Shown one piece after another: positions 37,641 through 45,068 of a stretch of 64,000 nucleotides of DNA. This stretch comes from Streptococcus azizii. GTDB taxonomy: Bacteria; Bacillota; Bacilli; Lactobacillales; Streptococcaceae. The stretch lies in the NCBI RefSeq assembly GCF_001984715.1, contig NZ_MSPR01000006.1, forward strand, positions 46,805 to 110,804. The letters run 5' to 3'. The position numbers were made by a program, and so were the translations under genes. Under the pieces are notes generated by a model that was given only the letters and a program-made list of their open reading frames with translations, made no database searches and was not told the DNA's origin. How positions within the stretch are numbered: the stretch's first letter is position 1; the number at the start of each line of letters is the position of its first letter.

Positions 37641-38717
37641 ATGACACGAATTAAAGCAGTAAAACAAAAGGCCATTTTAGATGTAGCTGAAAGTCTGGGT
37701 TATTCCTTCAGACGATTATCAGGACACATTTATGAACACCCAGACCATGATTCCTTTCGGATTTTTGCGGATACTAATACTTTCAAATGGTTTTCAAGAG
37801 ATATACAAGGGGATGTGATTGACTTTGTTCAATTAGTGGCAGGTGTTTCTTTCAAAGAGGCTGTATCCTATCTTGAAACTGGGGATTTTGAACAAGCTAA
37901 GGTGATGGAAGAAACTTATCAACCGTTTCAATATTATTTGCATGAAGAACCCTTTCAGCAAGCATGTACTTACTTAAAAGGTGTCCGTGGCCTAAGTAAT
38001 CAGACTATTAATACCTTTAGCAGACAAGGATTGCTTGCTCAAGCTACTTATCAATCGGAGCCAGTATTAGTGTTAAAAAGCTATGACCATAATGGGATCT
38101 TACAGGCCACTAGCCTTCAAGGTCTTGTCAAAAATGAAGAAAGACACAAACGTGGTTATTTGAAGAAAATCATGAAAGGTTCTCATGGCCATGTTGGTAT
38201 TAGTTTCGATATTGGGAATCCCAAGCGACTCATTTTTTGTGAATCCGTAATCGATATGATGAGTTATTATCAGCTTCACCACAAGCAGCTATCAGATGTT
38301 CGTCTGGTGTCAATGGAAGGCTTAAAACTTGCAGTGATTGCTTATCAGACCTTGCGTCTAGCGGCAGAGGAACAAGGGAAATTGGCAATTCTAGATACAG
38401 TAAAACCAAGCAGACTTAGCCATTATCTTCAGGCAATACAAGAGACGACAACCTTTTTTCAAACTAATTCAAACGTCATAACATTGGCTGTTGATAACGA
38501 TGAAGCAGGAAGAGAATTTTGTCAGAAACTGTCAGATAAAGGACTTCCGATTTCTCAGGATTTACCATCATTACAAGGACTTGCAACAAAGGCAGATTGG
38601 AATGATATTGTGAAACAACAGAAGGAAATATCCTTAAGTGATTTTATCCAAACAGCCCAAGCACAAGTTAATAAGAATCATCCTCCACCTAAACGAGAGC
38701 ACGCTTTGGAATTGTGA
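37641..38717 (+). CDS. toprim-domain (DUF3991) protein of the ICE backbone
   Basis: A 358-residue protein. The N-terminal half (LDVAESLGYSFRRLSGHIYEHPDHDSFRIFADTNTFKWFSRDIQGDVIDFVQ) is the DUF3991-like primase zinc/fold region. The C-terminal half has a TOPRIM fold (LIFCESVIDMMSYY and VITLAVDNDEAGREF with catalytic Glu and Asp residues). It likely acts as a primase-like or DNA-processing protein in conjugation or ICE replication. AGGGAGA precedes the ATG. The stop lies inside copy 3 of the dispersed 19-bp motif. Confidence 0.82.
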   Translation: MTRIKAVKQKAILDVAESLGYSFRRLSGHIYEHPDHDSFRIFADTNTFKWFSRDIQGDVIDFVQLVAGVSFKEAVSYLETGDFEQAKVMEETYQPFQYYLHEEPFQQACTYLKGVRGLSNQTINTFSRQGLLAQATYQSEPVLVLKSYDHNGILQATSLQGLVKNEERHKRGYLKKIMKGSHGHVGISFDIGNPKRLIFCESVIDMMSYYQLHHKQLSDVRLVSMEGLKLAVIAYQTLRLAAEEQGKLAILDTVKPSRLSHYLQAIQETTTFFQTNSNVITLAVDNDEAGREFCQKLSDKGLPISQDLPSLQGLATKADWNDIVKQQKEISLSDFIQTAQAQVNKNHPPPKREHALEL

Positions 38718-38730
38718 TAACAAAATCAAG
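38712..38730 (+). promoter_or_regulatory. copy 3 of dispersed 19-bp motif
   Basis: TTGTGATAACAAAATCAAG, identical to 12,324-12,342. It overlaps the toprim stop codon and lies 41 bases before the next start. Downstream TATCATAAT could be a -10 element with TTGTGA as a -35, but the spacing does not hold at the other two copies. Confidence 0.5.
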
Positions 38731-38770
38731 CCCACTATCATAATCTAGAGAGTGACAAGGAGGACCCCCT

Positions 38771-38998
38771 ATGAGTGTGATTGAACGTCTGGCTGAAAAA
38801 GTAGCTAGGCAAGAAGAAAAGGTCTCACGTGAGACTAAGAAATTGGAAAACTATCGTGACCAACTACAAACTGCAATGTACAGTACCTTTATCAAACGGC
38901 AACAATCTAGTCAGTTGTCATTTCATGAAGCACTAGAGCAAGCATTTGGTAAAGAAACTACACTACACCCAGATTACAGAAATGAGGATACAGAATGA
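38771..38998 (+). CDS. small ICE protein with coiled-coil start (unknown)
   Basis: A 75-residue charged protein (ERLAEKVARQEEKVSRETKKLENYRDQLQTAMYSTFIKRQ) predicted to form an N-terminal coiled coil. A small protein of this kind typically follows the toprim gene in Tn5252-type ICEs. AAGGAGG lies 10 bases upstream. It overlaps the next gene by 4 bases (ATGA). Function unknown. Confidence 0.72.
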   Translation: MSVIERLAEKVARQEEKVSRETKKLENYRDQLQTAMYSTFIKRQQSSQLSFHEALEQAFGKETTLHPDYRNEDTE

Positions 38999-39390
38999 GT
39001 AAAACATGGAATTTTGATCAGCCACTAGATGACGTGAAACCGACATCGGCCCATGAAGAACGAGCTAAAATCGCAGCACTTTTCCATAAACAGGATGAAA
39101 AACCAATTGAAGAAGTAGATTATGTGGCTGCTTTTGAACAGCAACAAAAGGAGTCAGAATCTAAAGATGTACAGACGCCTGAATTAAAAGTTAAACAAAA
39201 TCAGCCGAAGAAGGTAAATGTAAATATTACAAGTGACTACAAACAGCACTTGGCAGACACTATTGCACAAAACAACAAGGATATTTCCGCCTGTCAGAAG
39301 CAAATTGAAGAACTTCATCAATTGATTGATGAAAAGAAAATCCAAAATAAAAAGTTACAGGCTATTTCAGTAGCTATTGATGATTTATAA
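38995..39390 (+). CDS. ICE protein of unknown function (DUF5945-like position)
   Basis: A 131-residue hydrophilic protein. The N-terminus MSKTWNFDQPLDD resembles the start of the 20,117 protein (MTWNFD) only superficially. The C-terminus is helical and coiled (AQNNKDISACQKQIEELHQLIDEKKIQNKKLQ). It is coupled to the preceding gene by ATGA overlap, and a small hairpin terminator follows. I do not recognize a function. Confidence 0.65.
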   Translation: MSKTWNFDQPLDDVKPTSAHEERAKIAALFHKQDEKPIEEVDYVAAFEQQQKESESKDVQTPELKVKQNQPKKVNVNITSDYKQHLADTIAQNNKDISACQKQIEELHQLIDEKKIQNKKLQAISVAIDDL

Positions 39391-39394
39391 GTCA

Positions 39395-39421
39395 GGTAGT
39401 CCTATGCGGGCTACCTTTTTA
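39395..39421 (+). terminator. short terminator hairpin
   Basis: GGTAG / CTACC stem, 11-base loop, then TTTTTT; just after the 39,390 stop. Confidence 0.55.
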
Positions 39422-39439
39422 CAATGTAAGGAGAAGATA

Positions 39440-39736
39440 ATGAAATTCATTCAAAAGAAAACACAGAATCAGGATCGATTTAAACGACTGATTCATCGAC
39501 TATCAGAGATGTCAGATACTGAACTAACCAAAGTAGAGAAACTCCTAGATGTGGTTTTTGATCCAGATATCAAGCCTGATAGGAGAGTTGAAATATCTCA
39601 AAGCGTTATAACCGCTGAGGAACAAAGTCTTGATAGGTCAATCCAGGAAGCGAAAAATAAACTTAACACGGAACAATTGGAAAAAAACATTGAGAGATTT
39701 AGACAAGGTAGGCGAGAGAGCAATAATAACAAATAA
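39440..39736 (+). CDS. small ICE protein of unknown function
   Basis: A 98-residue basic, helical protein (KFIQKKTQNQDRFKRLIHRLSEMSDTELTKVEKLLDVVFDPD ...). AAGGAG lies 7 bases before ATG 39,440; the longer frame from 39,377 overlaps the previous gene and lacks a ribosome binding site. It is the last backbone gene before the AT-rich CBASS cargo. No family is recognized. Confidence 0.65.
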   Translation: MKFIQKKTQNQDRFKRLIHRLSEMSDTELTKVEKLLDVVFDPDIKPDRRVEISQSVITAEEQSLDRSIQEAKNKLNTEQLEKNIERFRQGRRESNNNK

Positions 39737-39759
39737 CAGACCAATTATAGAGAAGTTTT

Positions 39760-39842
39760 TATCATTCAATTAATAATTCAACAATTGTCGTTTTACATGA
39801 TATAATGAAGATAAATAACGACGTTAATTTAAGGAGGAACTC
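39760..39842 (+). promoter_or_regulatory. probable CBASS operon promoter
   Basis: A TATAAT box at about 39,800-39,805 in a very AT-rich stretch, with short TCGTT/AACGA inverted repeats flanking it and AAGGAGG before the CD-NTase ATG. The -35 is not clear. Confidence 0.5.
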
Positions 39843-40865
39843 ATGCCAACTTTACAATCACAGTTTATTAAATTTCACAACACAATTAAGCTAGATGCTG
39901 ATGATAAAAAGGTTTTAATCGACAAACGTAAAGAGGTTGAAGAAGTAATTAACAATGGTGTTTCAGAATTTGGAAAAAGCTTTTTCAACCAAGGAAGCTA
40001 CTCAACTTACACAGGTATTTTGCCAACCGATGAAGGAGATTATGACTTAGATAGAGGTTTAAAAATCGATGTTGATAGACATTCGAATTCTCCTAAAGAG
40101 GTAAAGAAATTTATTTTTGATGCACTAGTCTCTGAATTTGGTGAAAATAGAGTCAAAGTAAAAAATCCATGTGTGACAGTATCATTTCCTGAAGATAATG
40201 TTCACATTGATATAGCGGTGTATTGTACTGAAAATGATAACTATTTTTTAGCCAGAGGAAAACTTAATAGTATTGATGAAAATATTAAATGGGAGGAAGC
40301 AGACCCTGTAGAATTAACGAAAAAAATTAATAATGCTATGGAGAACTCAGAAGACAGAAACCAATTTCGGAGAGTAATTCGTTACTTAAAAAGATGGAAA
40401 GATCTCAAATTTAAAAATCAAGATAATAGACCGACAGGAATTGGAATTTCAGTTTTTGCTGTCAGTAATTTTTCTGTAAGCAAAAAAGTAGACTATTTAT
40501 CAGGAAACACTACTTATGATGATATTTCAGCTTTAAGAAATTTAGTAAATACTATGATTAATTCATTTTCGGATACATATGATGTTGATAGAAACTTATT
40601 TTATCCGAGATTAGAGGTTTACTTACCGGTTAAGCCATATACTGATGTATATGAAAGGGTATCAAATATACAAATGGAAGCCTTTAAGAATAAATTAGAA
40701 AAATTAAGAGACTCACTAGATGAGGCAATAAATTCTACTGATTTAAGTGAGTCTACAAAAGTATTGAGTAAACAGTTTGGTGATGATTTTCCTATTATTG
40801 AACAAAAAGAGACAGCAGAAAACTTTGGAACTCGAGCTATAATTAGTGATTATCCAAGTGCTTAG
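39843..40865 (+). CDS. cdn: CBASS CD-NTase (cGAS/DncV-like nucleotidyltransferase)
   Basis: A 340-residue enzyme that makes a cyclic nucleotide signal on phage infection. Active-site signature: NQGSYSTYTGI (Gly51-Ser52) followed by DYDLDRGLKID (Asp68, Asp70), and the third acidic residue in VHIDIAVY (Asp123). Helical regions such as NQFRRVIRYLKRWKDLKFK match DncV/CdnA-like enzymes. The GTRAIISDYPSA C-terminus could be the target of Cap2-mediated conjugation; type II CD-NTases are known to be joined to targets through their C-terminus. AAGGAGG precedes the ATG. AT-rich codon use differs from the ICE backbone. Confidence 0.9.
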   Translation: MPTLQSQFIKFHNTIKLDADDKKVLIDKRKEVEEVINNGVSEFGKSFFNQGSYSTYTGILPTDEGDYDLDRGLKIDVDRHSNSPKEVKKFIFDALVSEFGENRVKVKNPCVTVSFPEDNVHIDIAVYCTENDNYFLARGKLNSIDENIKWEEADPVELTKKINNAMENSEDRNQFRRVIRYLKRWKDLKFKNQDNRPTGIGISVFAVSNFSVSKKVDYLSGNTTYDDISALRNLVNTMINSFSDTYDVDRNLFYPRLEVYLPVKPYTDVYERVSNIQMEAFKNKLEKLRDSLDEAINSTDLSESTKVLSKQFGDDFPIIEQKETAENFGTRAIISDYPSA

Positions 40866-40873
40866 AGGCGTGT

Positions 40874-42640
40874 ATGTTAGAAAAAAAAGAAATATTCCAG
40901 ATGTACTTTGACGAAATACCTTCAGAGAGCCTGGAATTAGAAGATAAGGAATGCTATTTTTATCAATATAAAAAATTTACCTTAAAAATTATCATTTCTA
41001 ATGATTTTCCCCATTCACTTCCTGAAATCTATCTTTCAAATTATATGGATTTTAATAAATGGTACAGCCATGTCGGTTCCGAAGGGAAATTGTGTTACAT
41101 TTCAGAAGATAATTTAATTTGGGACTTTAATAATCCAAGTGGATTATTAAAAGATTGCTGTGAAAAAGTAAAGGAATTACTGGATAGTTGGGATACACCA
41201 AAAATGACCGAAGAGCTCAGGAAAGAGTTTCTGTCATATTGGCATATCAGTTGTTTGAAGTCAAAAACAAAATATATAGAGATTCGAAGTTACTTATCCA
41301 GGGTCAGTACATTTGAGAAATATGAATTAGTCCTGTCGAATCAGAAATTCCATCTTTTTAATTATGGTTCACAACTCAAAGGGAGTGTTGCGCCACATTC
41401 TAAAAAAAGTAGAGATGTTTACATACTTCCACTTAAAGATTCGAATTCTGTGATTCCTCCTAATCCCCTGAATGAACTAACAGAAGCAACGTTTAAGAAA
41501 ATGATCACAGGAAATCTATCTTCGGGTGTTAGACGGCGCTTCCAAAAGTGGTGTAAAACGAAACGAAAGTCATTCATATTAATTTTATCACTTCCTATAT
41601 CTGATAATGATTATGTTTTGTTTGGTGCGCTTTTTGAGTCTAGAACTTCCAAATATCCATTTAAAATTGATAATAAGGTACCACAAAAAAATAAAGATAG
41701 AAAAAAAATTGGTTCTAAGGCTAAAAAATCAAAAAATGGGAGTTTCAATATTACTCCAGTATATATTACAAGATTCGACAAGGAGTATAGAGTGAGTAGG
41801 ACATCCCAAGAATATGATTTTCTGAATAAAAGAGTTGTAATTGTTGGACTTGGATCTGTAGGATCATTTGTTGCAAACAATTTATCTAAAATGGGTATAG
41901 AGAAACTTCTTTTAATAGATCCTGATTTTTTAACGGTCGATAACATTTCAAGACACTACTTAGGTATGGATAGTATAATAGATAATATTCAAAAAGTAGA
42001 CGCTTTAGAAGATAGATTGAAAAAAGAAAATCCTGATTTAGAAATTGAATGTGAGGGTATCCGATTTCAAGAAATAGTTCGGAAGAATACAAATTTATTT
42101 TATGAATATGATTTTGTTTTTTCTTGTGTCGGAGATACTAAAACTAATTTTGAAATTAATCATTTTTTCAGAAAAATTGGAAAAACGGTATTGTATTGCT
42201 GGTTAGATCCATATGGAGTTGGGTATCATAACCTACTAGTTTCTCCGCAAAATAATGGATGCTATATGTGTATGAACTATGAAGATGGGCATCTTGTTAA
42301 TAATAGAGCCTCTTTTGCAGAGAAAAATCAAATATTTGAAAAGCGTTTAGCTAGCTGTTATTCTTCATTTATTCCTTATAATGTTATTGCGCCTAGTTCT
42401 TTGGCAAATAAAGCTATAGAAGTATATTTACAGTACTTGGATGGGGAATTTTCTTCTGAAAACAGACTAGTATCAGAAATTGGTTCAGATAAACAGTTTG
42501 GTAAAGAAGGATTTACATATAGTGTTCGATACTACAATTGTTTAAAAAATAGTGATTTATTAAATGTTTCTTTAAGAACAAATATATCTTGTCCAGAGTG
42601 TAACGGAGATTATAAAGTTGATATATGTAAATCTGAATAA
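40874..42640 (+). CDS. cap2: Cap2: E2-E1 ubiquitin-like conjugation enzyme of CBASS
   Basis: A 588-residue fusion. The N-terminal E2-like domain has HVGSEGKLCYI, with Cys74 as the probable E2 cysteine. The middle is a linker and the C-terminal half a ThiF/E1 adenylation domain (VVIVGLGSVGSFVANNLSKMG ... LIDPDFLTVDNISRHYLG, from about residue 320). Zinc-type cysteine pairs CYMC (~461) and CPEC (~572) are present, and a Cys in RLASCYSSF (~494) is a candidate E1 cysteine. In type II CBASS this enzyme primes CD-NTase by attaching its C-terminus to a target. The gene starts 8 bases after the CD-NTase stop and overlaps cap3. Confidence 0.88.
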   Translation: MLEKKEIFQMYFDEIPSESLELEDKECYFYQYKKFTLKIIISNDFPHSLPEIYLSNYMDFNKWYSHVGSEGKLCYISEDNLIWDFNNPSGLLKDCCEKVKELLDSWDTPKMTEELRKEFLSYWHISCLKSKTKYIEIRSYLSRVSTFEKYELVLSNQKFHLFNYGSQLKGSVAPHSKKSRDVYILPLKDSNSVIPPNPLNELTEATFKKMITGNLSSGVRRRFQKWCKTKRKSFILILSLPISDNDYVLFGALFESRTSKYPFKIDNKVPQKNKDRKKIGSKAKKSKNGSFNITPVYITRFDKEYRVSRTSQEYDFLNKRVVIVGLGSVGSFVANNLSKMGIEKLLLIDPDFLTVDNISRHYLGMDSIIDNIQKVDALEDRLKKENPDLEIECEGIRFQEIVRKNTNLFYEYDFVFSCVGDTKTNFEINHFFRKIGKTVLYCWLDPYGVGYHNLLVSPQNNGCYMCMNYEDGHLVNNRASFAEKNQIFEKRLASCYSSFIPYNVIAPSSLANKAIEVYLQYLDGEFSSENRLVSEIGSDKQFGKEGFTYSVRYYNCLKNSDLLNVSLRTNISCPECNGDYKVDICKSE

Positions 42641-43082
42641 TAAATATCAAATTGTAATACCATCTGATATTTTTAATTCATTACTAGAGTTTAGGCAATT
42701 GGGTTTGGAACCAGAAGCGGGTGGTATTTTTGTTGGTAAGAGACTTTTAAATAATTCGATACTTATTATAAATTTTTCAGAACCACAGGATAATGATGTA
42801 AGAAGTAGATTTAAATTCTCAAAAACTTCTCCATATCATCAGAAGTTTGCAGATGATTATTTTGGTAAAAGTTCAGGTTTTATAAGTTTAATTGGAGAAT
42901 GGCATACCCATCCTGAAGATATACCTACTGCGTCTTGTGTTGACATTAACTCATGGGAAAAAATTATCTCAGATAATGATGACAGGTTATTCTTTTTAAT
43001 AGTTGGACTTCGGGCTGGTAGATTTTACTTTAGGGAATCAAATAAGTGGCAATCCACTCTAATCTATTTTAAGGATGTATAG
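42618..43082 (+). CDS. cap3: Cap3: JAMM-type isopeptidase of CBASS
   Basis: A 154-residue JAB/MPN+ protease. All metal and catalytic residues are visible: Glu33 (EPEAGG), His96 and His98 (EWHTHP), Ser106 and Asp109 (the H-x-H-x7-S-x2-D pattern). It is predicted to remove CD-NTase from its conjugates, opposing Cap2. TTG 42,618 is the start because GGAGA lies 8 bases upstream and MIYVNLNNKY opens the fold; it overlaps cap2 by 23 bases. The effector gene begins 7 bases after the stop. Confidence 0.88.
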   Translation: MIYVNLNNKYQIVIPSDIFNSLLEFRQLGLEPEAGGIFVGKRLLNNSILIINFSEPQDNDVRSRFKFSKTSPYHQKFADDYFGKSSGFISLIGEWHTHPEDIPTASCVDINSWEKIISDNDDRLFFLIVGLRAGRFYFRESNKWQSTLIYFKDV

Positions 43083-43088
43083 ATACGT

Positions 43089-43943
43089 ATGAATCGAAAA
43101 AATAAATTATTTAAGAAATTCTTTTTTTGGTCTCAAAAATTTTATTTACCATTAGTATTAATTTTTATATTTCCAATTCTGATTTGTTATTTGATTGGGA
43201 AGAGTTTGACCCTGGTTGAAGTTGAAAAAATATCAAATACCAATTTTTTTACAAGAGCTATTTTTGAAATAATTCCTGATAATTCTACCGCTACTTATAT
43301 AGTTCTTTATTTATTAATCTCTACTTCATTATTGATGATTTTTAGAAAAAACAATGCTGAACGAACATTTAATGATGGTCATTCTGTATATCTTCATAAC
43401 TGTTATAAAAGACTGTGGATTGCAGCAAATTTATTAGGTTATCGAAAGTTACAACTTATAGGTGTCTCAATACCAATGCAGTTTGAACTTATTAATAATG
43501 GAGTTTTTTCAGAGTTTATCTCTGAATCATCAGTTGTTCAATATGATGAATTTCAAGGAGAAATTATTGTTGAGTATCTAATTGAAAACAAAAAGAATAA
43601 AGTTGTAAATTTATTAGTATGTGATACATATGATATTCCTATAGAAAAATTAGCAACTGACTATTTGGAAAATACAACAGTAAAAATTTCATCACAAAGA
43701 AATTATAGTGGTAACAGATATAACAATCCTCTATTAGTTAGTACAGTTCGAGAAGAGGTACAGAAAATGGTTAACACCTATAATGAGGTTAATCTATTCA
43801 TGACAACAAATCCATTAAATACACAAGGAATTGTAGGAAAAGCATTTTTAACATTAGATAGATCAGGTTTTGATAAAGTCTCAGTTATACAGATGGATGA
43901 AACAAAAATTTACAAAGCTCCATTTGTAATATACGAAAATTAA
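43089..43943 (+). CDS. predicted CBASS effector with two membrane helices
   Basis: A 284-residue protein with two N-terminal membrane spans (about 18-40 and 58-84) followed by a ~190-residue soluble, beta-rich region (RKLQLIGVSIPMQFELI ... EIIVEYLIENKKNKVVNLLVCD). This layout resembles SMODS-associated 2TM-beta effectors (Cap15-like), which disrupt the inner membrane on binding a cyclic dinucleotide. It is longer than the ~200 residues usual for Cap15, so it may be a distinct subtype. Its assignment rests on architecture and its position as last gene of the CBASS operon. Confidence 0.65.
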   Translation: MNRKNKLFKKFFFWSQKFYLPLVLIFIFPILICYLIGKSLTLVEVEKISNTNFFTRAIFEIIPDNSTATYIVLYLLISTSLLMIFRKNNAERTFNDGHSVYLHNCYKRLWIAANLLGYRKLQLIGVSIPMQFELINNGVFSEFISESSVVQYDEFQGEIIVEYLIENKKNKVVNLLVCDTYDIPIEKLATDYLENTTVKISSQRNYSGNRYNNPLLVSTVREEVQKMVNTYNEVNLFMTTNPLNTQGIVGKAFLTLDRSGFDKVSVIQMDETKIYKAPFVIYEN

Positions 43944-44006
43944 ATGGATACCAATGGATGAGGATTATAACATTCTTCTTAGCATTCGACTGCATATTAT
44001 TTCTCT

Positions 44007-44029
44007 GAGAGCTTCGGCTCTCTTTTTTC
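44007..44029 (+). terminator. CBASS operon terminator
   Basis: GAGAGC-TTCG-GCTCTC with an ultrastable UUCG tetraloop and a T-run. Confidence 0.85.
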
Positions 44030-44117
44030 TTCCCCTCATTTTTCAAGCTGTGATACCTTTTCCAAATCACCTCTATTATCCTAATACCATTCCTAAGAAA
44101 ATCAATCCTTGATTTTT

Positions 44118-44235
44118 CACTGGGGGTTTGGGGGCGAAGCCACCAAGTTATCTTATCGTTAGCTGTCAAAACTGGAAGGTTTTAGTCAGCTGGCGATATG
44201 ATTTTTAGGATATTGTGGACACAATATCTGAGCTC
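44118..44235 (+). other. putative oriT region of the ICE
   Basis: This lies directly upstream of the MobC-like and relaxase genes. It contains a G-rich stretch (GGGGGTTTGGGGGCGAAGCC), then nested inverted repeats AGCTG..AAAAC..GTTTT..CAGCT (44,161-44,191), then a hairpin GATATTGT/ACAATATC (44,208-44,227). In Tn5252-type ICEs oriT lies at this place; the nick site cannot be determined by eye. Confidence 0.5.
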
Positions 44236-44337
44236 GCAAAAGCCGAAAAGGGACACCTTGAGGCTTTTCTAGGGCGTACTGACAGTGTGAGGCAGCCTGA
44301 CATTGTTAGACAAGCAGAATGGAAGGGAAGTGTTAAG

Positions 44338-44703
44338 ATGAGTCAAGACTTAAAGCTAATTCGTAAGCAGTTTCGAGTGACTAAGCAGGAAGAAATATTG
44401 CTAAAAGAGATGATGAAAGAGCAAGGTTCGGAGACTTTTTCAGATTTTCTCCGCCAAAACTTGTTACAAAAAGACCGCCAAAAAGACATTTTGGAGACCT
44501 GGTCTTCTCTATGGCAGTCTCAAAAATTGGAAGAAATCAGCCGAGACATTCATCAAGTGACTGTCCTTGCGGAGGAATACCAACAAGTCACCTCTGAACA
44601 TCTACGCATTATTTTGACCTGTGTGCTGGAACTGATGGCAGAAGTTGAGAAGTCTATCCCGCTCAGTCCAGACTTTCGTGAGAAGTATATAGGAGGTCGC
44701 TAA
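44338..44703 (+). CDS. relaxosome accessory protein (MobC-like, Tn5252 Orf10-like)
   Basis: A 121-residue helical protein from ATG 44,338 (MSQDLKLIRKQFRVTKQEEILLKEMMKEQGSETFSDFLRQNLL). The first ~45 residues form a ribbon-helix-helix-like DNA-binding module, as in MobC family members. GTG 44,215 in frame would add 41 residues but would run across the oriT-like hairpin. The stop overlaps the next ATG (TAATG). It is probably an oriT-binding accessory of the relaxase. Confidence 0.72.
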   Translation: MSQDLKLIRKQFRVTKQEEILLKEMMKEQGSETFSDFLRQNLLQKDRQKDILETWSSLWQSQKLEEISRDIHQVTVLAEEYQQVTSEHLRIILTCVLELMAEVEKSIPLSPDFREKYIGGR

Positions 44704-45068
44704 TGGATTATCGCTACCGCACTAACCTCAAAAAAGTGTTTTTGACAGATAGGGAACTGGCTCAGCTTAATGACTGTATTTCGCAAAGCAGATGTAAAAC
44801 TTTTTCAGAGTATGCCAGAAAAGTCTTACTTGATCCGAACAGAAATTTTATCATAATTGACACGACCACTTATCAGGATTTGGTCTTTGAGCTGCGGCGG
44901 ATAGGCAACAACGTCAACCAGATTGCCCGTGTCATTAACCAGACTCATCTGATTTCTATGGAGCAGCTTCAAGGCTTAGGTCAAGGGATGGCAGAGCTGG
45001 TATCGGAAGTGGAGAAAGATTTTCAAATCAAGGCTGAACAGCTAAGGGATTTCTATGGTCATCACTAA
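44703..45068 (+). CDS. mobC: MobC-family mobilization protein
   Basis: A 121-residue protein. The N-terminal ribbon-helix-helix (TNLKKVFLTDRELAQLNDCISQSRCKTFSEYARKVLL) is followed by the MobC signature LRRIGNNVNQIARVINQTH. It binds oriT and helps the relaxase form the relaxosome. AGGAGG sits just before the ATG, and the gene overlaps the upstream stop by one base and the relaxase start by 14 bases, giving a tightly coupled trio. Confidence 0.9.
   Translation: MDYRYRTNLKKVFLTDRELAQLNDCISQSRCKTFSEYARKVLLDPNRNFIIIDTTTYQDLVFELRRIGNNVNQIARVINQTHLISMEQLQGLGQGMAELVSEVEKDFQIKAEQLRDFYGHH

Noticed and set aside
43885..44169. 94-codon minus-strand frame after CBASS
   Set aside because: Overlaps the effector 3' end, the UUCG terminator and the oriT-like repeats; no ribosome binding site.
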